A stretch of 39,882 bases of DNA from DATKKG01 sp035543015 (GTDB taxonomy: Archaea > Thermoproteota > Nitrososphaeria > Conexivisphaerales > DTJL01), in assembly GCA_035543015.1 (NCBI GenBank), contig DATKKG010000006.1, positions 1 to 39,882 on the forward strand, read 5' to 3'. Shown here piece after piece: positions 8,908-15,588 of this stretch (position 1 is its first letter; every line of letters starts with the position of its first letter). The position numbers were made by a program, and so were the translations under genes. A model generated the notes under the pieces. The model searched no databases. It was not told the DNA's origin and saw nothing but the letters and a program-made list of their open reading frames with translations.

Positions 8908-8939
8908 CTCACAGACACTGCAAGAGAATGCTTCGAGCC

Positions 8940-9530
8940 ATGTCAAACATCGGCTACGGGAGGAAGGCGAAGACCGTGACGAGGTCCTTCAGGATAAGCG
9001 AGGCCGCCTTCGACGCTCTCACCGAGGACGCCGCAAGGGAGAGGGTGAGCGTAAACACTTTGGTGAACCAGCTCTTCATGTCGTACGCTGATTACGATAG
9101 GTTCTTCAGGAAATTGGGCATCATCAGGATGTCCTCAGCAACGTTCGGCCACCTGCTTGAAATGGCGTCGGAAGAGGAGGTGGCCAAGGCGGGGTTCGAG
9201 TCGGGTTCCGACATACCCGAGACAATAATGCTGGCCAAGGAAGGGAAGGCTACGCTGGCCGTCGCCGTTAGGTTCATGGAGACGCTCTCTGCCTACTCGG
9301 GCATGTTTGATGGTAACATGGTCGTCGCCGAGGGCAAGACGACGGTCACTCTGATGCATAATTTCGGGCCAAAGGGATCCCTTTTCTTCCGGAGCTACTG
9401 CGAGGCGCTCTTCAAGTCGGTGGGAGTCCGCCCCAACATAATCAGCGCAGAGCACTCCATCACCGTGGAGCTGCCGACGGCGGGCCCTGCTGAGATGCCC
9501 TGGTCCGCCGAAGAGGAACTGACTCGCTAG
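8940..9530 (+). CDS. ribbon-helix-helix protein with unassigned C-terminal domain
   Basis: The 196-residue protein begins with a CopG/Arc-like segment: a basic beta strand (TVTRSFRIS) followed by two helices (FDALTEDAARER and VSVNTLVNQLF), about residues 11-45. This fold normally dimerises and inserts the strand into the DNA major groove. The remaining 150 residues form an alpha/beta domain ending in a TLMHNFGPKG-type strand-turn and a final strand (ITVEL). I cannot assign this part; it may be a ligand-binding domain. Only one Cys (in RSYCEAL) is visible. It sits between divergent and same-strand genes of unrelated function, so its target is unknown. ATG 8928 is an alternative start. Confidence 0.65.
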   Translation: MSNIGYGRKAKTVTRSFRISEAAFDALTEDAARERVSVNTLVNQLFMSYADYDRFFRKLGIIRMSSATFGHLLEMASEEEVAKAGFESGSDIPETIMLAKEGKATLAVAVRFMETLSAYSGMFDGNMVVAEGKTTVTLMHNFGPKGSLFFRSYCEALFKSVGVRPNIISAEHSITVELPTAGPAEMPWSAEEELTR

Positions 9531-9671
9531 ACGGCTCGAGCGATTCACAAAGAACTGCCGACGCTAGTCGGGAAGCGCGCCATCCCCATGGAGTTCCTTG
9601 TCGGGAGCTGTGGTGACGACGCGCGCCGGAAGCGCAGGAGTGGCAAGGGTTATCAGTGGGTCAGGCGCTCG

Positions 9672-10175
9672 GTGAAGACCGTGCAAACGACTGCGTGGAA
9701 CGGGAGGTTGGGGAGAGGACTGCTCCTGGTCGCCGTGTGCATCGCGCTTGTCGTCATGACGGCATTGCCGGTGTTGGGCCGGGGAGCTCCTGCAAGAGCG
9801 TCTACGACCTGGGACGTTTCCATGTACGGTGACGATATGTCCGGAGACTACGAATTCGTGCCGGCGGCCATCAACATCACGGTCGGGGACACCGTCAACT
9901 GGACCTCTGTGGCCGGAAGCCACACTTCGACGTCGGCACCCAACCAGGCCGAGTGGTGGGACTCCGGAGTGGTGGCGAGGGGGGACTCCTTCGCCCACAC
10001 TTTCACCGTCCCGGGTTCCTACAACTACTCCAGCCTGATCGACCCCCAGATGTACGGTGTGGTCAACGTCCAGTCGCCAACTCCCACCCCTGAGTTTCCA
10101 GGGTTCGGTCTGGCGATAGCCGTGGCCCTCGCGGCATTCGTTGGGCTCCTCCTTGAGAGGAAGTTGAGATCCTAG
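9672..10175 (+). CDS. membrane-anchored cupredoxin-fold protein with PEF-type C-terminus
   Basis: The 167-residue product has an N-terminal hydrophobic segment (LLLVAVCIALVVMTALPV), a plastocyanin/halocyanin-like domain at about residues 45-132, a Pro/Thr linker and a C-terminal TPEFPGFG motif followed by a hydrophobic helix and basic tail, the architecture of archaeal PEF-CTERM substrates of archaeosortases. The fold is supported by FVPAAINITVGDTVNW, GSHTSTS and a final GVVNV strand. The type-1 copper site is incomplete: H84 and M127 are present, but the Cys and second His positions are S121 and D124. Electron transfer through copper is therefore unlikely. GTG 9672 lies about 25 nt after a GGTTATCAG block and was preferred over ATG 9588, whose extra residues look non-native. 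Confidence 0.72.
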   Translation: MKTVQTTAWNGRLGRGLLLVAVCIALVVMTALPVLGRGAPARASTTWDVSMYGDDMSGDYEFVPAAINITVGDTVNWTSVAGSHTSTSAPNQAEWWDSGVVARGDSFAHTFTVPGSYNYSSLIDPQMYGVVNVQSPTPTPEFPGFGLAIAVALAAFVGLLLERKLRS

Positions 10176-10197
10176 GAACATCTCCTGATAACGCCGG

Positions 10198-10207
10198 GCT
10201 TAATTAT
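10198..10207 (+). promoter_or_regulatory. TATA box of nucleoside phosphorylase gene
   Basis: GCTTAATTATG-type A/T block centred near 10203 in GC-rich DNA; transcription would begin at about 10229, at or next to the GTG 10228/ATG 10231 start codons, giving a leaderless message. Confidence 0.5.
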
Positions 10208-10230
10208 GTCGGGTCAGCCTACAGAAGGTG

Positions 10231-10947
10231 ATGGAGATGCCGGCGCACATCAGGGCCAGGAAGGGAGAGGTCGCCGAGCTTGTCGTGGCCGTGGGAGACC
10301 CCGCCAGGGCGAAGCAGATAGCGAAGATGTTGCGGGGAGCCAAGCTGGTGAACTCGAACAGGGGGCTGCTGACGTTCACGGGAACCTTCAACGGCAGGAG
10401 GGTGACGGTCGCAACGCATGGCCTGGGCGGCCCGTCTAGCGCGATAGTCTTCGAGGAGCTGAGGATGTTGGGAGCGCGCGTTATCGTCAGGCTGGGGACG
10501 GTGGGCGCGATGGTCAAGGACCTGAGGATAGGGGACCTGATCGTGGCGACCGGGGCTGCCTGTCCGGAGGGTTCGCTTAGGACGTACGTCCCCGACGGGG
10601 AGCTTCCGGCGGTGGCCGACCTGGGCCTCACGTCGAGGCTTGCCGAAGTCTGCGAAGGCGAGGGTCTGAGGCACAGCGTTGGCGTGGTGTTCTCGAGCGA
10701 CGCGTTCTACGCCGAAGACGTGGCCTTCGTGGAGAGGTGGGCGGCCCGCGGAGTGCTGGGCGTGGAGATGGAGTGCGCCACCCTGTTCACCCTAGGGCTG
10801 TTGAGAGGGCTGAAGACGGCGTCGCTGCTGATAGTGAGCGATTCGCTGGTGAGGAAGGGAGAAGGAGAGACCCTCCCAGCCGAACGGCTGGAGTCATTCG
10901 TTGAGAAAGCGGCAAGTGCGGTGCTGGAAGCCCTGACGGGCCCCTAG
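10231..10947 (+). CDS. nucleoside phosphorylase (PNP/UDP family)
   Basis: The 238-residue protein should cleave a nucleoside with phosphate into base and ribose-1-phosphate in nucleoside salvage. Family motifs appear in order: the phosphate-binding GDPARA, GLGGPS, RLGTVGAM, the ribose/base-contacting GVEMECATLF and a terminal SDSL. Within the family it sits closer to DeoD/MTAP-like or archaeal purine/uridine phosphorylases than to the second paralogue at 19348-20187, but the base specificity cannot be decided by eye. It converges on the uS9 gene, leaving only 4 nt between stops. GTG 10228 is an alternative start. Confidence 0.82.
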   Translation: MEMPAHIRARKGEVAELVVAVGDPARAKQIAKMLRGAKLVNSNRGLLTFTGTFNGRRVTVATHGLGGPSSAIVFEELRMLGARVIVRLGTVGAMVKDLRIGDLIVATGAACPEGSLRTYVPDGELPAVADLGLTSRLAEVCEGEGLRHSVGVVFSSDAFYAEDVAFVERWAARGVLGVEMECATLFTLGLLRGLKTASLLIVSDSLVRKGEGETLPAERLESFVEKAASAVLEALTGP

Positions 10948-10951
10948 GCCC

Positions 10952-11365
10952 CTACCTGTAGCTCTTCTGCTCTCGTCTGCGGGCTCCGGGGCCGCCGAAC
11001 TTCTTGGGCTCGGCCTGGCGGGCGTCGCCGGACAGAAGGTGCTCGTCATACTCGGTTATGCGCTTCTTCAGGTCCGAGGACTTGAAGTAGCCGACCAGCG
11101 CCCTCGCAATGGCCATGGCCGAAGCGTAGGCTTGGCCCACGTAGCCGCCGCCCTTGACGGAGACGTTTATGTTGACCTTGTAGCGGGAGTCTCCGGCGAG
11201 CCTCAGGGGCGCCATGATCGTCTCCCTGGCAAGCTCGTTGCCCATCGACTCGAGCAGGAAGCCGTTCACCCTTACTCTTCCCACGCCAGGCACGATGCTG
11301 GCGGTGGCCCTCGCGGCCTTACGAGAGCCTGCGTACAGCTTCATCTTCTTCGATGCAGACGACAT
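10952..11365 (-). CDS. rps9: 30S ribosomal protein uS9
   Basis: The 137-residue protein binds 16S rRNA in the small-subunit head. The family C-terminus, a basic run ending KKFGGPGARRREQKSYR, is intact, as are GGGYVGQA and the ATASIVPG start region. ATG 11365 lies 2 nt after the uL13 stop. It is the last gene of the cluster here; the genes that commonly follow in archaea (rpoN, rpoK, rps2) are absent and a convergent phosphorylase gene follows instead. Confidence 0.93.
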   Translation of the reverse strand: MSSASKKMKLYAGSRKAARATASIVPGVGRVRVNGFLLESMGNELARETIMAPLRLAGDSRYKVNINVSVKGGGYVGQAYASAMAIARALVGYFKSSDLKKRITEYDEHLLSGDARQAEPKKFGGPGARRREQKSYR

Positions 11366-11367
11366 AA

Positions 11368-11823
11368 CTACAATCCCTTCCAGCCAAGCTCCTTGGCGAG
11401 GTCACCCAGAGTCATGTAGAATGCGGAGGGCTTCCGCGCCATGGCCTTTGGGATCTCCATGGTCTTGACGCCCTTGAGCTCGTCCGGGCAGCCATGGTAG
11501 GCCCTGAGCCTGTGGAAGGCCTCCTTGCCCTTGGGTTCCCGCCAGGGGAGCATCCCTCTGACGGTCCTGCCGAAGATGTTGTCGGGGCGTCGGAAATGGA
11601 TGGGGCCATGCTCGGGGTTGACGACGCTTCCAACCTCCAGGAACTTCTTGTACTTGGTGATGGCGGAGCGCCTGTTGCCCGAAATCAGGATCGACTCCAC
11701 GTTGATGACGTAGACCTGCCTGCCCTGGATGGTCAGCTTGGCCGCTATGGAGGCGACCCTGCCCATGATGGCGTTCTTGCCGTCGATCACGACGGGCCGT
11801 TCATGCTTGGCATCAGCCGCCAA
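11368..11823 (-). CDS. rpl13: 50S ribosomal protein uL13
   Basis: The roughly 151-residue product carries uL13 landmarks: VVIDGKNAIMGRVAS, RGMLPWREPKGKEAF and RLRAYHGCP. TTG 11823 is chosen because translation from it gives AADAKHERPVVIDG, matching archaeal uL13 beginnings, whereas the frame upstream (a Cys-Cys-Trp stretch) only overlaps the end of eL18. With this start the gene overlaps eL18 by 11 nt, suggesting translational coupling. Confidence 0.92.
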   Translation of the reverse strand: MAADAKHERPVVIDGKNAIMGRVASIAAKLTIQGRQVYVINVESILISGNRRSAITKYKKFLEVGSVVNPEHGPIHFRRPDNIFGRTVRGMLPWREPKGKEAFHRLRAYHGCPDELKGVKTMEIPKAMARKPSAFYMTLGDLAKELGWKGL

Positions 11824-12157
11824 CCAGCAGCACCCCCTTCCCTTCTGCGTACTTGGCAACGAACTCCTTGATCTGCAAGGCTTCCCCTCCCGCCGAGCCT
11901 ATCTTCTGAACCGCGGAAGCGGAGAAGGCGACGGCGCCGACGTGGAGCTTCTTGCTGACTTCTCCCTCCCCCAGGACCTTGCCCGGGACGAGGAGCACGC
12001 CGTCCTCCGGAGAGATCGCCTCCAGCTTACCAACGTTGACTTCGACCAGCTGGTTGGTCTTCTTGGAGAGCAACTTCACCGCCCGCCTGTAGACGGGCTT
12101 CTTGGACGTCCTGGCGGCCGCCCTGGCGGCCACAAGAGCGGATTCTAGGTCTATCAA
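11813..12157 (-). CDS. rpl18e: 50S ribosomal protein eL18
   Basis: The 114-residue protein matches archaeal L18e: an N-terminal helix with the KPVYRRAVKLLSK region, the VNVGKLEAI strand, LLVPGKVLGEGEV and a final AVAFSASA block. It starts with TTG 6 nt after the Rpo3 stop and overlaps uL13 at its end. Archaeal L18e and bacterial uL15 share this fold, but position and length fit eL18. Confidence 0.9.
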   Translation of the reverse strand: MIDLESALVAARAAARTSKKPVYRRAVKLLSKKTNQLVEVNVGKLEAISPEDGVLLVPGKVLGEGEVSKKLHVGAVAFSASAVQKIGSAGGEALQIKEFVAKYAEGKGVLLVGG

Positions 12158-12163
12158 GTTCTA

Positions 12164-12973
12164 TCACTCGTTAATCTTACTACTGAGTTCGCCAAGCTGC
12201 CTCTGGAGTATCTCCAGTGCCTTGTAGAGGAGGACGGGTGCGGGCATGGCCCCGGCTGACTCGACTTCGAGGAAGTAGGAGCCCTCCTTCTCCTTCACGT
12301 CAACAAGCTCGGGATACTGCTTGACGCACTCCATGCACAGGATGCACTTGGTCTCGTCGGTCACGTGGAGGTTGCCCGACTTGAGCTTCAGGATGGAGAC
12401 CGGGCATAGGGCTTCGATCCCGGCAGCGTCCTGCCCGGCCCTGACCTTCTTGATCGTCACCTGCGGGTACGGCTTGAGGACCGATATGTTGGAGGCCTGC
12501 CACTTCGCGTGCTCCCAGCCCCTGCCCATGCGGGCGTAGGCTTCGATCTTGAGACGCTGGCCCGGCGCTAGCTTGACTATGGGAACCGTCGGGCTCGAGG
12601 GCTTGACGTCGGGGTCCTCGGGGCTGACCAGCTCGCCCGAGAAGACCGTGCGCGCCTCGTCGCCAGCTACGGCGTCGAGCACCAGCATGACGCGGCACTT
12701 GGAGCAACCGGATGGGCTGCCGCAGTCGCAGTCCTCCGAGAGGGGGTACTTGTCGACCGGCGTGATGAGAGGTATGAGGCCCAGCCTGTGGGAGACCACC
12801 TCGTCGTAGACGGCCGAAGTGTTGTCGAGGATGACGACATCGTCGATCGCCAGGACGGGAACCTCCGAAAGCGCGAGCCTTCGGACGGCGTTCACGAACG
12901 ACCTATCGTAGCCTTCGAACAGGAGGCGGACGTGCTTCGCGTCCTTCTCGATTAGCTTTATGGACCTGGGCAA
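12164..12973 (-). CDS. rpo3: DNA-directed RNA polymerase subunit Rpo3 (RpoD)
   Basis: This 269-residue subunit corresponds to bacterial alpha and eukaryotic Rpb3 and dimerises with Rpo11 to nucleate polymerase assembly. N-terminal landmarks are SFVNAVRRLALSEVPVLAID and LGLIPL. A first cysteine cluster (CDCGSPSGCSKC, about residues 80-95) is followed by a ferredoxin-like insertion with ALCP and CILCMEC, giving the four cysteines expected for the [4Fe-4S] cluster found in some archaeal Rpo3 proteins. The start is a TTG 15 nt after uS11. Position between uS11 and eL18 is the standard archaeal arrangement. Confidence 0.94.
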   Translation of the reverse strand: MPRSIKLIEKDAKHVRLLFEGYDRSFVNAVRRLALSEVPVLAIDDVVILDNTSAVYDEVVSHRLGLIPLITPVDKYPLSEDCDCGSPSGCSKCRVMLVLDAVAGDEARTVFSGELVSPEDPDVKPSSPTVPIVKLAPGQRLKIEAYARMGRGWEHAKWQASNISVLKPYPQVTIKKVRAGQDAAGIEALCPVSILKLKSGNLHVTDETKCILCMECVKQYPELVDVKEKEGSYFLEVESAGAMPAPVLLYKALEILQRQLGELSSKINE

Positions 12974-12988
12974 ACGCCTGCACCGACT

Positions 12989-13426
12989 CTAGGCCCTTCT
13001 TCCCCTTCTGCCGCCAGCCTTTCTGGTGGTGTCGTGGGGTATCGGAGTGACGTCCTCGATGCGACCAATCTTGAAACCAGCGCGGGCTATGGCCCTTATA
13101 GCAGCCTGGGCACCGGGGCCCGGCGTCCTCGGTCCCGTCCCGCCGACGGCCCTGACCTTGATGTGGACCGCCGTGATGCCCTTGGTCTTGGCCAAGTTCG
13201 CCACGGCCTGGGCCGACTTCATGGCGGCGTAGGGGCTCGATTCGAGGCGGTCTGCCTTGACATGCTGCCCGCCGCTGCTGAAGCCTATGGTTTCGGCGCC
13301 CGAAAGGTCCGTCATGTGGACTATGGTGTTGTTGAAGCTGCTGAAGATGTGGACGAGGCCCCACCTGTCCTCCTTCTGGGGTGGCGCGGGGGCTGCTGCC
13401 GGGGCCGCTGCTTCTTCGGTCGCCAT
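12989..13426 (-). CDS. rps11: 30S ribosomal protein uS11
   Basis: The protein has an Ala/Pro-rich N-terminal extension (about 20 residues) before the conserved HIFSSFNNTIVHMTD core, and then SSGGQHVKADR, GGTGPRTPGPGAQAA and the basic C-terminus with PIPHDTTRKAGGRRGRR. ATG 13426, 1 nt after the uS4 stop, was chosen over a TTG/ATG four codons upstream that would overlap uS4. Length is about 145 residues. Confidence 0.94.
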   Translation of the reverse strand: MATEEAAAPAAAPAPPQKEDRWGLVHIFSSFNNTIVHMTDLSGAETIGFSSGGQHVKADRLESSPYAAMKSAQAVANLAKTKGITAVHIKVRAVGGTGPRTPGPGAQAAIRAIARAGFKIGRIEDVTPIPHDTTRKAGGRRGRRA

Positions 13427-13427
13427 T

Positions 13428-13910
13428 CTAGGCGGCACCTCCGCCCGTCACGAGAATCGCGTCCTCTTCCGCTCTAGCTACGAGGTAGTTGGGCTTCGTC
13501 ATGAGCTTCCCATTGATCAGAATGTGCTTGTGAGAGACCAGCTGCCGAGCCTGGTAGGGCGACTTGGCGATGCCCTTCCTCCAGACGAGGGTCTGAAGCC
13601 TCCTTTCGAGGAGGTCCTCGACCTTGAGAGACAGGAGGTCGTCCACAGCGGAGTTCGGGGCCACCAGGCCCATCCTGACGAGGCGGTCTATCAGAAAGAC
13701 GCTCTGCTTCTGGCGCACCTCAGGGGGCGCAGCAAGGAGCTCTCGCGCCTGCTTCCTTATGCGGGAAAGCTCGGTCTCTATCTTCCAGAGCTCCCTCTTG
13801 TTCCTCAGACCGTAGGTCCCGACGAGGAATAGCTCCCGGGATAGCTGATCGGCGCTCCACGGGTTACGAGGAGTGGTATAGGTCCTGCGCGGCTTCTTTG
13901 GGTCTCCCAT
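13428..13910 (-). CDS. rps4: 30S ribosomal protein uS4
   Basis: A 160-residue protein with the archaeal uS4 beginning (MGDPKKPRRTY, then TPRNPW) and the S4 RNA-binding domain near residues 100-150 (LERRLQTLVWRKGIAKS, QARQLVSHKHILINGK). It is slightly shorter than many archaeal S4 proteins, with a short C-terminal tail. ATG 13910 follows the uS13 stop by 6 nt. Confidence 0.93.
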   Translation of the reverse strand: MGDPKKPRRTYTTPRNPWSADQLSRELFLVGTYGLRNKRELWKIETELSRIRKQARELLAAPPEVRQKQSVFLIDRLVRMGLVAPNSAVDDLLSLKVEDLLERRLQTLVWRKGIAKSPYQARQLVSHKHILINGKLMTKPNYLVARAEEDAILVTGGGAA

Positions 13911-13916
13911 CTATGT

Positions 13917-14408
13917 CTACTCCTTCTTTTCGGCGGCAGCGGCGGCGTGGGCAGCGGCTTGGACGGCAGCCTTTCGGACTCCTACGGTGGCTCCCTTCCT
14001 GCCAGTGGTCCTGGTCCTCTGACCCCTCACCTTGAGGCCGAGGGAGTGGCGTATGCCCTTCCAACTGCCGACGACCTTCTCTCGATCTATGTCGCTCTTT
14101 ACTGAGAAGCTCAGGTCGCTCTCGAGCAGGTGGTGGTCCTCGCCCGTTTCGACGTCCTTCCTCCTGTTGAACATCCAGACGGGCAACCCCGCGGTCCTCG
14201 GGTCCCTGACGGCCTTTTCGAGCTCTGCGATCTGCATATCCGACAGCTGACCAAGCCTAGCTTTGCTCTCTATCTTCAACTGGTTGGCTATGGCGTTGGC
14301 GAGGTCGACGTTGACTCCTTTGATGTCCTTGAGAGCGACGGCGACCCTCTTGTAACCATTCAAATCTCTGCCGGCCAGACGTACGATGGGCCGGAACTCT
14401 CCTGGCAA
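13917..14408 (-). CDS. rps13: 30S ribosomal protein uS13
   Basis: First gene of the ribosomal/Rpo3 operon. The 163-residue protein has the helix-two-turn-helix motif of S13 (VALKDIKGVNVDLANAI), IRHSLGLKVRGQRTRTTGRKG, and an Ala-rich C-terminal extension ending in KKE. TTG 14408 starts 23 nt downstream of the predicted transcription start from the TATA box at 14452-14462. Confidence 0.93.
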   Translation of the reverse strand: MPGEFRPIVRLAGRDLNGYKRVAVALKDIKGVNVDLANAIANQLKIESKARLGQLSDMQIAELEKAVRDPRTAGLPVWMFNRRKDVETGEDHHLLESDLSFSVKSDIDREKVVGSWKGIRHSLGLKVRGQRTRTTGRKGATVGVRKAAVQAAAHAAAAAEKKE

Positions 14409-14451
14409 AGTCTCCTAACTCCGGTATTGCGTAAAGCCACTCAAATTGATA

Positions 14452-14462
14452 CCTTATATAGG
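14452..14462 (-). promoter_or_regulatory. strong TATA/BRE promoter of the ribosomal operon
   Basis: On the minus strand, AAAACCTATATAAGG combines a purine-rich BRE-like element with a near-ideal archaeal TATA box. It predicts transcription from about 14431 and a 23-nt leader to uS13. It is the best promoter match in the window, as expected for ribosomal genes. Confidence 0.75.
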
Positions 14463-14484
14463 TTTTTACTCAGGCGAGGGAGAT

Positions 14485-15426
14485 TCAACCATATCTTGCT
14501 AGAACGTCCACCCTGTCTATCCTTCCGTCTCCGTCCTGGTCGTAGCCTCTGAGCACGCGCGCGAAGACCTCCTGGCCCGAGTAGCCGCCGAGGACTTCCT
14601 CTGGCTGCTGGGTGAGGCCGAGGACGGCCGACTTCGTTCCCACATGGCGTATGCCCGCGAGGACCACGACGTGGCGGCCCTCCTTGAAGGGGCTTGGAAG
14701 CTTGGCGACGACGGCATCGGTCTCCCCGTTGAACCTCCTCCCGCTGTCGTCCGTTAGGCCTGCCCAGTAGTTGGACTCGTCGAACCTGACCGGGAGGAGC
14801 TTGTTGACCTCCGCGGTGAGGAGGTTGGTGGCGGGGCCGCCGAAGAGGACCATGTTGGTGTCGTAGGCCTTCTCCGCCTTGACGTCGGTGTCGAGCCTCA
14901 CGAAGAACCCGCTGGGCATGGCAGCCAGCCCGCCCAGGGCGAAGGCCAGCTGTGCGGAATAGTGGCCGTCCCTGGCAGCGGCCCTGAAGGGACCATGCGG
15001 TTCCGGGGAGCCTATGACCAGGATGCCTTCGAAGGCGTGGTCGGAAGTGAAATCGTGGAAGAAGGAGCCCAGCGGGGAGATCCTTGCGCTCCCCCTCGCC
15101 CTGGTGTGGGAGCTGCGGTAGAGCACGGCGAGGCCATCGGAGGAGGCGGAGAGCTTCTTGGCGACAGCCCCTCGAACCGGGCTCGTTTCGACCACCTCCA
15201 AGAGACCCGCGTCGACCAGGCGGCGGACGTGGTAGTAGACCGTCTGTTCGCTCAGGTTGAGGTGCCGCGCCAGCTCCCGGGCGTAGAGCTGTCTTTCGGT
15301 GCTGAGATTGAGTATCCTCAGAGAGACCGGAGAAGACAGAGATGAAATCACCTTCGCGTCGCTGAAGATCTTCACCTTCGACGAGAACGTCTGGCCCTCC
15401 TTCTCATAGACTACCTCCCCTTCCAT
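14485..15426 (-). CDS. winged-helix protein with S-layer-like C-terminal region and EF-hand loop
   Basis: The 313-residue protein begins with a wHTH domain at about residues 25-95: SPVSLRILNLS, ELARHLNLSEQTVYYHVRRL as recognition helix, and a wing before RGAVAKKLSAS. The C-terminal 190 residues contain ILVIGSPEPHGPF, NMVLFGGPATN and LTAEVNKLLPVRF, a pattern I associate with archaeal surface-layer-type domains rather than ligand-sensing domains. The last 18 residues hold a textbook EF-hand loop, DQDGDGRIDRVD (D296, D298, D300, G301, I303, D307). No membrane segment is visible. It is separated from the ribosomal operon by its promoter and is divergent from glmS. A surface-glycan-linked regulatory role is only a guess from that neighbour. 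Confidence 0.7.
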   Translation of the reverse strand: MEGEVVYEKEGQTFSSKVKIFSDAKVISSLSSPVSLRILNLSTERQLYARELARHLNLSEQTVYYHVRRLVDAGLLEVVETSPVRGAVAKKLSASSDGLAVLYRSSHTRARGSARISPLGSFFHDFTSDHAFEGILVIGSPEPHGPFRAAARDGHYSAQLAFALGGLAAMPSGFFVRLDTDVKAEKAYDTNMVLFGGPATNLLTAEVNKLLPVRFDESNYWAGLTDDSGRRFNGETDAVVAKLPSPFKEGRHVVVLAGIRHVGTKSAVLGLTQQPEEVLGGYSGQEVFARVLRGYDQDGDGRIDRVDVLARYG

Positions 15427-15442
15427 TCCTGATCCAAGGTTG

Positions 15443-15452
15443 ATAATATTAT
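15443..15452 (-). promoter_or_regulatory. TATA-like palindrome upstream of the wHTH gene
   Basis: ATAATATTAT is a perfect 10-bp palindrome. As a TATA box it predicts transcription from about 15422, at the ATG 15426 of the wHTH gene, so a leaderless transcript. Autoregulation at this site is possible. Confidence 0.4.
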
Positions 15453-15550
15453 GACCGTGTTAATAATGGTTTCTGGCCTGGCGAGCCCACCGCAGGCACG
15501 AGCGCTATGGGCTAGATGGCACCGTCCCCCGCCCGATGACGTATGGTCTT

Positions 15551-15557
15551 TTTATAG
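15551..15557 (+). promoter_or_regulatory. TATA box of glmS
   Basis: TTTATAG centred at about 15554 predicts transcription from about 15580 and a 9-nt leader to ATG 15589. Confidence 0.6.
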
Positions 15558-15588
15558 TGCGGCCAGGGCGTGGGTTGCAGATTCACCG

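Noticed and set aside
12903..13364. Second minus-strand frame overlapping uS11
   Set aside because: His/Gln/Arg-rich shadow; uS11 in the other frame is unambiguous.
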